In this document: piece by piece, positions 40,836 through 49,015 of the stretch
Numbering within the stretch: the first letter of the stretch is position 1
How the letters are laid out: the number at the start of each line of letters is the position of its first letter
Source of the DNA: UBA724 sp049596815
GTDB lineage: Bacteria > Bacteroidota > Bacteroidia > Flavobacteriales > Flavobacteriaceae
Length of the DNA: 64,000 nucleotides
Direction: 5' to 3'
NCBI GenBank assembly: GCA_049596815.1
Contig: JBMYLY010000001.1
Coordinates: forward strand, 4,107 to 68,106
Program-made: the position numbers and the translations under genes
Notes under the pieces: model-generated
Told to the model about the DNA's origin: nothing
Database searches by the model: none
The model's input: only the letters and a program-made list of their open reading frames with translations

Positions 40836-41371
40836 CGCCAACTCAAGTCCTCAGTTAATTTTCTCATATCTGTTTTTACATATTGAATGGCTGGGTAGAG
40901 CGAGTCGTAGTTGGGTTCGCTTTTAAAAAACAATACCCCTGTCATAAAGTGTTTGTCCTGATCTGTAGCTACAAAGTGTAGGTTGGAAGGCGCATCTCCT
41001 TGAAGCTCAAAAAAACGTCCATAGACCTTACTGCCTGTGTTTTGATAACTGCTTTCTTTTATACGCACATCTGTTTTGTTGTGTTCCATCAAACGGGTTT
41101 GGACATCGGTCCACAAATCTGAATAATTGTGTTGTTCCAAATCAAAGTAGCTCATATAGACCCGTGCGTTCATTTGGGGATAATCGATATTGAAAAAGCA
41201 ATTCTCTTGCGAATCTATATTGGTTTGAACATTGCGCGGAAATTCAAACGGACAGGACGATAACCAAGTGGTATAGCTTGGTTCCGGATAGGTCAAAGCC
41301 AACATGCCTTTTGGCTTGGGCAGCGGGCTTTGGCAGGAAACCAAGAACAGTAAAAAAAGCAGCAATCTCAC
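40832..41371 (-). CDS. gldD: Gliding motility lipoprotein GldD
   Basis: A 179-residue lipoprotein (lipobox L-V-S-C, Cys13) matching GldD of Flavobacterium: K-P-K-G-M-L-A-L-T-Y-P-E-P-x-Y near the start and C-P-F-E-F-P-R-N, then H-F-M-T-G-V-L-F-F. GldD is required for gliding and for a working type IX secretion machine. It overlaps gldE by 4 bases and belongs to the conserved ssb-gldE-gldD run. Confidence 0.95.
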   Translation of the reverse strand: MRLLLFLLFLVSCQSPLPKPKGMLALTYPEPSYTTWLSSCPFEFPRNVQTNIDSQENCFFNIDYPQMNARVYMSYFDLEQHNYSDLWTDVQTRLMEHNKTDVRIKESSYQNTGSKVYGRFFELQGDAPSNLHFVATDQDKHFMTGVLFFKSEPNYDSLYPAIQYVKTDMRKLTEDLSWR

Positions 41372-42696
41372 GTTTTTGTTTTTGTAACCTTAAGCTGTTT
41401 GATGCGTTTTCGATCCACCGCCTCTACAACAAATTTATGGTTGTCAAAATTGAATTTAGCCCCCACACGAGGGAAATATCCCAGCTGTTCGAGAACAAAT
41501 CCAGCCAAAGTTTCTGATTCCCCCTTGGCCTTCTCGAATGCTTCTGTTTGTTCAATATGTAAGATTCTGTAGAAGTCCTTTAAATAAGTTTTACCCTCTA
41601 GGACAAAGTTTGACTCGTCTATTTTAGAATACATCAGGTCATCGTCATCAAACTCATCGCTAATTTCTCCTACAATTTCTTCAATAATATCTTCCAAAGA
41701 AACTATCCCAGACGTTCCTCCATATTCGTCAACAACCACGGCAAGGTGAATGCGTTTCGCCTGAAACTCCTTGAGCAAGTCGTCCAGTTTTTTGTTCTCA
41801 GGTACAAAATAAGGGGGCCTTACGAGTGTGAGCCAGTCGAAATTATCCTTGTGGATATGGGGCAACAAATCCTTGACATATAACACACCGGTCACTTGAT
41901 CGATATGCTCCTCATAAACTGGGACACGGGAGTACCCCATCTCCACAATTTGAGACAATACCTCAGCAAACGTAGCCTGTTCTTTAAGCGCAAAGACATC
42001 AATACGCGGGCGCATCACTTGTTTGGTGTCCAAGGCGCCAAAGCTCACAATTCCCTGAAGAAGTTTTTGTTCTTCTTGAGTGGTTTCAGAATCATCGGTC
42101 ATTTCAAGGGCCTGAGACAATTGGTCGACAGAGAGGTCAGTGGAAGTTTTGTTGAGTTTCTTTTGAAAGAAAAAAGTGAGTTTGCTTAACGGAACGGAGA
42201 GTAAAAACAACAGGTATCTATCAATGATATACAGCGGAAGGGTCATCTTTAAGGAAAATGATTCTGAGTTTCTGTTGGCATATATTTTGGGGATGATTTC
42301 ACCGAAAGTCAAAATAATAGCAGAAATCAACGCTATCTCAATAAGCGTTTGTAGCCATTTATATGGGATTGACTGAAACAACACAGGATTCATCGAGGCT
42401 AACAAAAGGACAATAGAGATATTGATTAGATTGTTGACTATCAAAATGGTCGCAAGCAGTCTTTTGGGGTCATTTCGAAGTCTGGCCATGAGCCGCTTGA
42501 TACGGTCAGGGTCTTGTTCTGCTGCTTTGAGGGTGGTGTTGGGTAAGGAGAAAAAAGCTACTTCGGCACCTGAAACCAAAGCCGAAGCCAATAACAAAAC
42601 CAATAGTAAAGAAAAGCGTAAGATGACTTCAAGGTCTATATTACTAATGTCATCTAAAAAACCAAATAAAAATACGCTAAAAAGAAGTAGTTTCAA
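41368..42696 (-). CDS. gldE: Gliding-motility-associated protein GldE (CorC/HlyC family)
   Basis: A 442-residue membrane protein with a DUF21/CNNM transmembrane domain (about 20-190: A-L-V-S-G-A-E-V-A-F-F-S), two CBS domains (about 210-325: V-M-R-P-R-I-D-V-F-A-L, then V-V-D-E-Y-G-G-T-S-G-I-V-S-L-E-D-I-I-E-E-I-V-G-E) and a C-terminal CorC-associated domain. CorC relatives take part in magnesium or cobalt transport. GldE stabilises or assists GldD in Flavobacterium. It starts directly at the ssb stop and overlaps gldD. Confidence 0.95.
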   Translation of the reverse strand: MKLLLFSVFLFGFLDDISNIDLEVILRFSLLLVLLLASALVSGAEVAFFSLPNTTLKAAEQDPDRIKRLMARLRNDPKRLLATILIVNNLINISIVLLLASMNPVLFQSIPYKWLQTLIEIALISAIILTFGEIIPKIYANRNSESFSLKMTLPLYIIDRYLLFLLSVPLSKLTFFFQKKLNKTSTDLSVDQLSQALEMTDDSETTQEEQKLLQGIVSFGALDTKQVMRPRIDVFALKEQATFAEVLSQIVEMGYSRVPVYEEHIDQVTGVLYVKDLLPHIHKDNFDWLTLVRPPYFVPENKKLDDLLKEFQAKRIHLAVVVDEYGGTSGIVSLEDIIEEIVGEISDEFDDDDLMYSKIDESNFVLEGKTYLKDFYRILHIEQTEAFEKAKGESETLAGFVLEQLGYFPRVGAKFNFDNHKFVVEAVDRKRIKQLKVTKTKT

Positions 42697-43098
42697 TTAG
42701 AATGGTAAATCATCGTTGTCTGAAGTCGGTTGGGCTTGTGAGGAAGACTGCATATCTTGAGGTTTGGCACTCAAAAAAGTAAACTCATCCACATGAATCT
42801 CGGTGCTGTATCGGGGGTTGCCATCCTCGCCTTGCCACTTGCGTGTTTTGATACGACCTTCTACAAAGAGTTTGTCTCCTTTTTTAAGGTATTTTTCACA
42901 AGTCTCAGCAGCCTTGTTGCGCACCAAGATATTGTGCCATTCGGTTTGACTCACACGCTCACCACTTTGCCTGTTGGTATAGGTTTCGTTGGTGGCTAAA
43001 GGAAACCGGCCAATACAACCACCATCTTCGAAATAACGCAATTTAACGTCGTCTCCGAGATGACCGATTAGCATAACTTTGTTTAATGTTCCGCTCAT
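42697..43098 (-). CDS. ssb: Single-stranded DNA-binding protein
   Basis: A 133-residue SSB: OB-fold (about 1-108: L-N-K-V-M-L-I-G-H-L-G-D-D-V-K-L-R-Y, Q-T-E-W-H-N-I-L-V-R-N-K-A-A-E) and a short linker ending in the acidic tip D-N-D-D-L-P-F, which docks DNA-metabolism enzymes. It has its own -7 box just after mutY and is followed directly by gldE. Confidence 0.97.
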   Translation of the reverse strand: MSGTLNKVMLIGHLGDDVKLRYFEDGGCIGRFPLATNETYTNRQSGERVSQTEWHNILVRNKAAETCEKYLKKGDKLFVEGRIKTRKWQGEDGNPRYSTEIHVDEFTFLSAKPQDMQSSSQAQPTSDNDDLPF

Positions 43099-43112
43099 AA
43101 CTGTGTTTATAC

Positions 43113-43120
43113 CAAAAGTA
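43113..43120 (-). promoter_or_regulatory. -7 promoter box (TACTTTTG) of ssb-gldE-gldD
   Basis: Minus-strand full match to TAnnTTTG, 14 bases before the ssb ATG, in the 24-base gap after mutY. It would give the ssb-gld genes a start independent of mutY. Confidence 0.65.
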
Positions 43121-43122
43121 CA

Positions 43123-44172
43123 CTAATCAAAAAACTTGTGCAAGAATCGTTCAATGAGTCTATGAACTGGAAATTTATGAAGCGATTCAATGGGAGTGAG
43201 TTTGTTTTTAGGTTGCTGTGTATTTGGAACAATCCAAAAATAAGCGTGAATATGTTGGTGCGTGAGTTTATGAAGCCAAGGTTTGTCATTGTACAAATAC
43301 AGTTGTGATCTATCTACCCACTCAGGTAAATCGGGTCGTTTTAGAAATTCACTTACTTCAACTGCCATTTCTGTTTCTACTAATGGAAACTCGTACAACT
43401 TGTACCAGATGTCTTTTTGGGTGCGTTGCACAAATAGGGTTTGACGGGCATCTACAATAGGAACCAAATAGTTAAAATAACGGTTTTTAACCGTTTTTTT
43501 AGGCAATTTGACAGGAAGTCGGGTTGTCATCTGGTGTTGCAAAGCCCAACAGCTTTCCGAAAGAGGACATGAACTACAAACCGGAGACTGGGGTTTGCAT
43601 TGAAGTGCCCCAAACTCCATCAAAGCTTGGTTATAGGTTCCGGGTGGGGTTCCTAGAATTAGCTTTTGTGCCAAAGTTGTGAAATGCTTTTGGCCCTCAT
43701 TGGTATTGATTGGCTTCTCAACCCCAAAATACCGACTCAAAACCCGAAACACATTGCCATCTACAACAGCTTTCTCCTGATCAAAGCATATGGAAGAAAT
43801 CGCAGAAGCGGTGTACGGTCCGATTCCTGGAAGTGCTAACAAGTCTTTGTAGTTATTAGGAAATTCCCCATGGTGTTTTTCGACCACTATTCGTGCTGCC
43901 TTAAGAAGATTGCGAGCCCTGCTGTAGTAACCAAGACCCTGCCAATGTTTTAAGACTTCTTCTTCGGAAGCTTTGGCCAAATCGAACACAGACGGAAAGG
44001 ATTTTACAAAAGCGTGATAATATGCAGTGCCTTGAGCGACACGCGTCTGTTGTAAAATAACTTCCGACAGCCAAATTTTATAGGGATTTAGGGTGTTACG
44101 CCAAGGTAGTGGACGTTGGTTTGTGGTATACCACTTCAAAATTTTACTTGTAAAGGATTGCCCTTGATTCAT
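43123..44172 (-). CDS. mutY: A/G-specific adenine glycosylase
   Basis: A 349-residue base-excision enzyme that removes A opposite 8-oxoguanine. Motifs: V-I-L-Q-Q-T-R-V near 38-45 with the catalytic Glu just before, helix-hairpin-helix L-P-G-I-G-P-Y-T-A followed by V-D-G-N-V-F-R-V, and the [4Fe-4S] cysteines C-K-P-Q-S-P-V-C-S-S-C-P-L-S-E-S-C. The C-terminal NUDIX-like domain recognises 8-oxoguanine. It is upstream of ssb and divergent from the HU gene. Confidence 0.96.
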   Translation of the reverse strand: MNQGQSFTSKILKWYTTNQRPLPWRNTLNPYKIWLSEVILQQTRVAQGTAYYHAFVKSFPSVFDLAKASEEEVLKHWQGLGYYSRARNLLKAARIVVEKHHGEFPNNYKDLLALPGIGPYTASAISSICFDQEKAVVDGNVFRVLSRYFGVEKPINTNEGQKHFTTLAQKLILGTPPGTYNQALMEFGALQCKPQSPVCSSCPLSESCWALQHQMTTRLPVKLPKKTVKNRYFNYLVPIVDARQTLFVQRTQKDIWYKLYEFPLVETEMAVEVSEFLKRPDLPEWVDRSQLYLYNDKPWLHKLTHQHIHAYFWIVPNTQQPKNKLTPIESLHKFPVHRLIERFLHKFFD

Positions 44173-44234
44173 AAAAAGCGCAATATATCCAATTTTATAC
44201 CTGATTTACAAGAACTTGAATCAATTATAATTTC

Positions 44235-44242
44235 TATATTTG
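44235..44242 (+). promoter_or_regulatory. -7 promoter box (TATATTTG) of the HU gene
   Basis: Full match to TAnnTTTG, 36 bases before ATG 44279. The leader is almost pure A and purine, which should keep the start region unfolded. Confidence 0.7.
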
Positions 44243-44278
44243 CTCACCGAAAAAAACAAAAAAACCAAAAAAATAAAA

Positions 44279-44566
44279 ATGACTAAAGCAGATATTGTCA
44301 CTAAAATTTCGGACCGTTTAGGACTTGACAAACCCGAAACGCAAGCCGTTGTTGAGCAGTTTATGCAAGAAGTAAAAAACGCATTGGAATCTGGAGAAGC
44401 CGTTTATCTACGCGGTTTTGGGAGCTTTATTATCAAAACACGTGCAGAAAAAAAAGGGAGAAACATCTCTAAAAACGTCACGATTGACATTCCTGCACAC
44501 AATATTCCTGCTTTTAAACCTGCAAAAGTATTCGTAGAAGGTGTCAAAAGTAAAGTTGCTGTTTAA
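44279..44566 (+). CDS. hup: HU-family DNA-binding protein
   Basis: A 95-residue nucleoid protein: M-T-K-A-D-I-V-T-K-I-S, F-M-Q-E-V-K-N-A-L-E-S-G-E, V-Y-L-R-G-F-G-S-F and the beta-arm R-A-E-K-K-G-R-N-I-S-K-N, ending P-A-F-K-P-A-K-V-F. It bends and compacts DNA as a dimer. ATG 44279 is used rather than TTG 44240, which sits at the end of the promoter box. Confidence 0.96.
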   Translation: MTKADIVTKISDRLGLDKPETQAVVEQFMQEVKNALESGEAVYLRGFGSFIIKTRAEKKGRNISKNVTIDIPAHNIPAFKPAKVFVEGVKSKVAV

Positions 44567-44600
44567 AAAGTCATTCATTATAAATTTTTAATCATACAAT

Positions 44601-44693
44601 ATGCCAAGTGGTAAAAAAAGAAAAAGACATAAGGTAGCCACGCACAAGCGCAAGAAAAGAAGCCGTGCGAACCGTCATAAGAAAAAGGCTTAG
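44601..44693 (+). CDS. 30-residue highly basic protein (COX24/AURKAIP1, bS22-like)
   Basis: A tiny ORF of 30 codons (ATG 44601, TAG 44691-44693) made almost entirely of Lys, Arg and His: M-P-S-G-K-K-R-K-R-H-K-V, then K-R-K-K-R-S-R-A-N-R-H-K-K-K. It resembles short basic ribosome-associated proteins of the COX24/AURKAIP1 (mitochondrial mS38 and bacterial bS22-like) type that are conserved in Bacteroidota next to HU and rng. It lies 34 bases after the HU stop on the same strand. Ribosome association is inferred. Confidence 0.85.
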   Translation: MPSGKKRKRHKVATHKRKKRSRANRHKKKA

Positions 44694-44848
44694 GCTCCTT
44701 AAAACGACCAACCCAACACGATCTTTGACATGAAATAACTCCGGCCTTAGTTTCTGCCCAGCGTTATTTCCCCGACGTACATAAATCCTGTGTACTTTAT
44801 TGTTTAATCCCTCCCTCAACCTATGTTGTTGGGAAAAAAATCATCATT
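44694..44848 (+). promoter_or_regulatory. Structured leader of RNase G
   Basis: The 155-base gap before rng has a perfect 8-bp inverted repeat GAAATAAC / GTTATTTC (44732-44739 and 44763-44770) enclosing 23 bases, and a smaller GTACA / TGTAC hairpin just after. RNase E/G messages in other bacteria are autoregulated through leader structure, so this may be a feedback site. No clean -7 box was found inside, so rng may be read from the HU promoter. Confidence 0.5.
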
Positions 44849-46399
44849 ATGAGTAAAGAACTAATCATTCGTTCAAGAGCCTCATCAGTAGATTTTGCCT
44901 TGCTTAAGGATGGGAAATTGATCGAATTTCAAAAGGAAGTTGGCTCCAACAAGTTTCACGTTGGCGATATATTTTTGGCTAAAATCAAAAAAACACTTCC
45001 TGGTCTAAACGCCGCTTTTGTAGATGTTGGTTATGAAAAAGATGCTTTTTTGCACTACCACGACCTAGGACCAAAAGTGCGTACATTTCTCAAGTTCGTC
45101 AAAGGTGTAAGCACAGGTAAAGTAAAAGATTTTTCTCTAAAGAAATTTCCATTAGAAGATGAAATCCATAAAGATGGTGCCATTCACGAAGCCGTACAGT
45201 CCAATCAGTCTGTACTGGTTCAGATTATCAAAGAGCCCATCTCCACCAAAGGTCCGAGAATCAGCTCAGAATTATCGCTCGCAGGTAGGTATTTGGTATT
45301 GGTGCCGTTTTCTAATCGTATTTCTATTTCTCAAAAGATTCCTTCAAGGGAAGAAAAAAGCCGACTCAAAAAGTTGGTAAATAGCATCAAGCCTAAAGGA
45401 TTTGGTGTGATTGTACGTACTGTAGCCCAAGACAAAAATGTTGCCGAACTCGACAGAGATATGCAACAGTTATATGATCGTTGGCTAAATATGTGCAAGC
45501 AAATTCCTAAAGCTGACTACCCATCTAGGGTACTCAGTGAACTCAATCGGGCTTCTGCCATACTACGTGATGTGTTTGACGATTCATTTACAGGCATACA
45601 TGTAGACGATGCGCGTTTGCTTTCCGAAGTGAAGGATTATTTAGATCAAATTGCACCTGGCAAAAAATCAATTGCCAAGTTGTTTTCATCCGATACGCCT
45701 ATTTTTGAGCGTTTTGGTGTTGAACGTCAGATCAAAAGCTCATTTGGCCGTACGGTATCTATGAGTAAGGGTGCATACCTCATCGTAGAACATACTGAGG
45801 CCTTGCACGTAATTGATGTCAATAGTGGAAACCGATCCAATAAAGCCAAAAATCAAGAAGACACCGCCTTGGAAGTCAACCTGATTGCTGCTAGCGAAAT
45901 AGCGCGTCAGCTTAGACTCCGCGACATGGGCGGTATCATCGTCGTTGACTTTATTGATATGATTAAATCTGAAAATCGTCGCAAATTGTTTGATCATTTT
46001 AGAAAAGAGATGGAAAACGACCGTGCCAAACACAAGGTATTGCCACCAAGTAAGATTGGACTGGTTCAGATGACGCGCCAACGGGTGCGCCCAGAAATGG
46101 ATATCAAAACCAAAGAACCCAATCCAAACCAAAATGGTGAGGTCGAAGCGCCTATCGTTCTTCTAGATCGAATTGTGGCTGATTTGGAGAAAATTCTCAA
46201 CCACCCTAAGCACCGCAACAAAAAAATTAATTTACATGCGCATCCTTTTGTGGCTGCGTACTTGTTGCAAGGCATGAAGTCTGAACGCTTTAAGTGGTAT
46301 TTGAATTACAAAAAGTGGATTAAAATTATTCCACGAGACGCTTACACTTATTTACACTACCGTTTTTTTGATAGAAACGGCAAGGTATTACACATTTAA
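44849..46399 (+). CDS. rng: Ribonuclease E/G family endoribonuclease
   Basis: A 516-residue RNase G-type enzyme: an S1-like domain (about 38-130: G-D-I-F-L-A-K-I-K-K-T-L-P-G-L-N-A-A-F-V-D-V-G), the 5' sensor region, and the catalytic domain with magnesium ligands in H-V-I-D-V-N-S-G-N-R and I-I-V-V-D-F-I-D-M, ending with a C-terminal domain containing L-H-A-H-P-F-V-A-A-Y. It processes rRNA and starts mRNA decay. It lacks the long C-terminal degradosome scaffold of E. coli RNase E. Confidence 0.95.
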   Translation: MSKELIIRSRASSVDFALLKDGKLIEFQKEVGSNKFHVGDIFLAKIKKTLPGLNAAFVDVGYEKDAFLHYHDLGPKVRTFLKFVKGVSTGKVKDFSLKKFPLEDEIHKDGAIHEAVQSNQSVLVQIIKEPISTKGPRISSELSLAGRYLVLVPFSNRISISQKIPSREEKSRLKKLVNSIKPKGFGVIVRTVAQDKNVAELDRDMQQLYDRWLNMCKQIPKADYPSRVLSELNRASAILRDVFDDSFTGIHVDDARLLSEVKDYLDQIAPGKKSIAKLFSSDTPIFERFGVERQIKSSFGRTVSMSKGAYLIVEHTEALHVIDVNSGNRSNKAKNQEDTALEVNLIAASEIARQLRLRDMGGIIVVDFIDMIKSENRRKLFDHFRKEMENDRAKHKVLPPSKIGLVQMTRQRVRPEMDIKTKEPNPNQNGEVEAPIVLLDRIVADLEKILNHPKHRNKKINLHAHPFVAAYLLQGMKSERFKWYLNYKKWIKIIPRDAYTYLHYRFFDRNGKVLHI

Positions 46400-46403
46400 T
46401 AAC

Positions 46404-46435
46404 AAGCGACCCGACTGTAAGTTGGGTCGCTTTTC
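46404..46435 (+). terminator. Terminator of rng
   Basis: Perfect 9-bp stem AAGCGACCC / GGGTCGCTT (46404-46412 with 46424-46432), an 11-base loop, then a T run. It ends 5 bases before the recX ATG, so recX must have its own start or depend on readthrough. Confidence 0.92.
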
Positions 46436-46439
46436 GAAC

Positions 46440-46934
46440 ATGCGAAGAAGATTGTCTGCCGAAGAAGCCACCCACAAAATGGAGCGCTATTGTGCCTATC
46501 AAGAACGTTGCCATATGGAGGTAAAAAACAAACTCGTTTCCTTGGGTGTATATAGACATACGGCCGACGAAATCATAGCAAAGCTCATACAAAACGACTT
46601 TCTCAACGAAACACGTTTTGCCTTACAGTTTGCACGCGGAAAATTTCGGATCAAAAAGTGGGGGCGTATCCGAATGAGAATAGAGCTGAAAAAACGACAA
46701 GTCACTGACTACAACATCCAAAAAGCCCTCAGCCAGTTCGATCCTATAACCTATAAGGAAGCCTTTGGCCAATGGGGGCAACAAAAATGGGAGAGCCTAT
46801 CACAAAATTCGAACAACATTGAAGAAATAAAGAGAAAATGGGTGCGCTATTTTCAATATAGGGGTTGGGAAAACGAGCTAATCTATGACAAACTCCGTGT
46901 CTTAGCTTCTGTGTCTAGTAAAAACAATAGGTAA
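46440..46934 (+). CDS. recX: Regulatory protein RecX
   Basis: A 164-residue all-helical protein with RecX repeats: L-S-A-E-E-A-T-H-K-M-E-R-Y-C-A-Y-Q-E-R-C, I-I-A-K-L-I-Q-N-D-F-L-N-E-T-R-F-A, K-F-R-I-K-K-W-G-R-I-R-M-R-I-E-L-K, and R-K-W-V-R-Y-F-Q-Y-R-G-W. RecX limits RecA filaments. ATG 46440 is used; the longer frame starts upstream of the rng terminator. recA is not nearby. The 3' end overlaps the convergent receptor gene by 20 bases. Confidence 0.92.
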   Translation: MRRRLSAEEATHKMERYCAYQERCHMEVKNKLVSLGVYRHTADEIIAKLIQNDFLNETRFALQFARGKFRIKKWGRIRMRIELKKRQVTDYNIQKALSQFDPITYKEAFGQWGQQKWESLSQNSNNIEEIKRKWVRYFQYRGWENELIYDKLRVLASVSSKNNR

Positions 46935-48699
46935 ACTCTAAAAGGGCATGTCCTTTGGGCATGGGCACAAGATTTTGTTCAGAGTACACCTCATTAAAAA
47001 TATTGTTCCCAATCAATCGGAAAGTGTATTGATCAAACCCATAACTCAAGCTGGCATTGACAAGGGTGTAATGGCTGCCCGTTTCGCGCTCCGCATAGCG
47101 AAAAGAAACCGCAGAACGCAATGCTTTAGACCATTGATGTGTCAACCCTAAATTGATATGGTGTTTTAATGAGTTGATGGCATAACGAGAAATGGAAGCA
47201 CTGACTCCGTCGGTATCATCTTCCAAATACGCATAGCTCAACTGAAGTTTGTGGTTTTGACCATAAGACATCTCCATATCCAACTCGCCACCAACAGACG
47301 CAATACGCTCAATATTGGTTGCTTCCCAAAGGCCATCTTCATCAAACTTGACATAGTCGATATAGTCTTGAGCGTCACGATGAAATAGCGTTGCTTGAAG
47401 TTGAAAAACTTGTCCTGAAAAGCGAAGTCCCAATTCCGTTGTCAACGCCTTTTCAGGATCTAAATCTGCATTCCCCAAAGTGGTTGGGTCACTGTAATAA
47501 AGATCCGTGTAGGTGGGTATGCGGAAAGTATACCCGCTATTGGCATACAGTCGCAGACCAGAACTTAGCTGCCAACCCAAATCAATTCCTGGGTAGAAAA
47601 AAGTGTCTTGATCTGTATAATGGCTCAAGGCAAATCCAGGCGTAATATCCAAGTTGCCTGAAACAAATCTGTGTTCTAAATAGCCATGAAGGATGGTGCG
47701 CTTGTGCTCACCAAGATTGTTGCTTTGAATGGACACAGAAGCTGCCTCCACACCAAAACCGGTAGTTCCCCATTTATTGGAATTGGTGACGTTAATTTCA
47801 GTACCTAATTTGTTGGTAATATGTAGGTTTCTGTAAATACTAGGATCGTTTTTGAACAATATAAATTCATCTTGACCGCGTTTCCAATAGAGCCTGGGCT
47901 TGACAACCCAACTATCCGTTGCCAAACGTGTTGAAAACCCTAAAAGACTGCTTTGGGTTGCTTCATACTGCTCAGTAAAAGTTGGAGAAGCATAAAACCC
48001 ATTGGCGCCAAAATGGCGATTGGCAAAAGTGGCAATCATATTGACGGGAAGGTTGGCTTTATTCCACGTAGCGTGCCACACATAGTTTTGGTTGTAAAAA
48101 TCCGTATTGTAACGGTATCCATCAGATTCAACGGTTTCAGTATAGAGTGCGTGATGAGATTTTTCTCCGTCTGTAGTCAGCTGAACGGCGGCCTTTCGAT
48201 AGTCAAAAGCACCTCTGGAAAGTGTGGTTTCTAAGTTTTTATCGGCCTTCTTTTTGGTGATGATATTAATTGCGCCCGTGAATGCATTTTGCCCAAAAAT
48301 ACGGGCGGCAGCTCCCTTAACAATTTCGATTCGTTCTACCATATCCAAAGGAATTATGGCATTGAGCGTATGGTGACCGGTCTGTGGGTCATCTACCTTG
48401 ATTCCGTCAATGAGCAATAGCACTTGGTCAAAACCACCTCCTCGAATATAAATATCGGATTGGGTGTCTTGCATCCCACGACTCCGCAAATCGATTCCTG
48501 CCTGAAACCTAAGTACATCTACTAAGGTGGTAGCAGCGCTCTCAACAATGTCCTGGGCCGTAATGACCGTAAGGCTTCGAGAGTTTTCTTTAAAAGGAAG
48601 TTCAATTCGTGGGGAGGCCACGACCACTTCATCGAGTTGTGTTTGTTGAGCAACAAGCACAAACGGCATCATACATGCCAAAAAAAGGGTTCTAAACAT
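46915..48699 (-). CDS. TonB-dependent receptor, BtuB-like size
   Basis: A 594-residue outer-membrane receptor: signal peptide about 1-17 (ending L-V-A-Q), TonB box region L-D-E-V-V-V-A-S-P-R, plug (about 35-145: V-L-L-L-I-D-G-I-K-V-D-D-P-Q-T-G-H-H, then G-A-A-A-R-I-F-G-Q-N-A-F-T-G-A-I-N-I-I-T) and a barrel ending A-L-L-E-F-T-Y-C-F-Y. Small like BtuB-type receptors. It starts 26 bases after atpC with no room for a riboswitch, so it may be transcribed with atpDC. The substrate is unknown. Confidence 0.9.
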   Translation of the reverse strand: MFRTLFLACMMPFVLVAQQTQLDEVVVASPRIELPFKENSRSLTVITAQDIVESAATTLVDVLRFQAGIDLRSRGMQDTQSDIYIRGGGFDQVLLLIDGIKVDDPQTGHHTLNAIIPLDMVERIEIVKGAAARIFGQNAFTGAINIITKKKADKNLETTLSRGAFDYRKAAVQLTTDGEKSHHALYTETVESDGYRYNTDFYNQNYVWHATWNKANLPVNMIATFANRHFGANGFYASPTFTEQYEATQSSLLGFSTRLATDSWVVKPRLYWKRGQDEFILFKNDPSIYRNLHITNKLGTEINVTNSNKWGTTGFGVEAASVSIQSNNLGEHKRTILHGYLEHRFVSGNLDITPGFALSHYTDQDTFFYPGIDLGWQLSSGLRLYANSGYTFRIPTYTDLYYSDPTTLGNADLDPEKALTTELGLRFSGQVFQLQATLFHRDAQDYIDYVKFDEDGLWEATNIERIASVGGELDMEMSYGQNHKLQLSYAYLEDDTDGVSASISRYAINSLKHHINLGLTHQWSKALRSAVSFRYAERETGSHYTLVNASLSYGFDQYTFRLIGNNIFNEVYSEQNLVPMPKGHALLEFTYCFY

Positions 48700-48725
48700 A
48701 TTGCAAAGGATTTGGGGTTAAAACA

Positions 48726-49004
48726 TTAATCGGCCAACAAAATGACCTTGTTGTTTTGCATCTCAACGGTACCACCGTTGGGCAATTCCAGCAATGTAGC
48801 ATCGTTGGCTTTGGTAAACCGTTCGGCAGATGCTTCAGGGAGTTGAATGTTCCCATAAATTTTAACCGTACCGGGAGTGAGTGTAGAAACAATGGCTGCG
48901 TGGTGGTCCAACATCTGAAAAGAACCATTGGTACCGGGAACTGCCACAGAAGTCACTTCTCCACTAAACAAGGTCGCCTCGGGGCTTACAACTTCTAAAT
49001 GCAT
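48726..49004 (-). CDS. atpC: F1 ATP synthase epsilon subunit, short form
   Basis: A 92-residue epsilon subunit containing only the N-terminal beta-sandwich (M-H-L-E-V-V-S-P-E-A-T-L-F-S-G-E-V, A-A-I-V-S-T-L-T-P-G). The C-terminal helical hairpin, which inhibits ATP hydrolysis in other bacteria (total about 135 residues), is absent. Short epsilon subunits are usual in Bacteroidota. It starts 11 bases after atpD. Confidence 0.95.
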   Translation of the reverse strand: MHLEVVSPEATLFSGEVTSVAVPGTNGSFQMLDHHAAIVSTLTPGTVKIYGNIQLPEASAERFTKANDATLLELPNGGTVEMQNNKVILLAD

Positions 49005-49015
49005 CGTGCTTGGGT

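Noticed and set aside
48700..48725. Cobalamin riboswitch before the BtuB-like receptor
   Set aside because: Only 26 bases separate the gene from atpC, far too few for a cobalamin aptamer.
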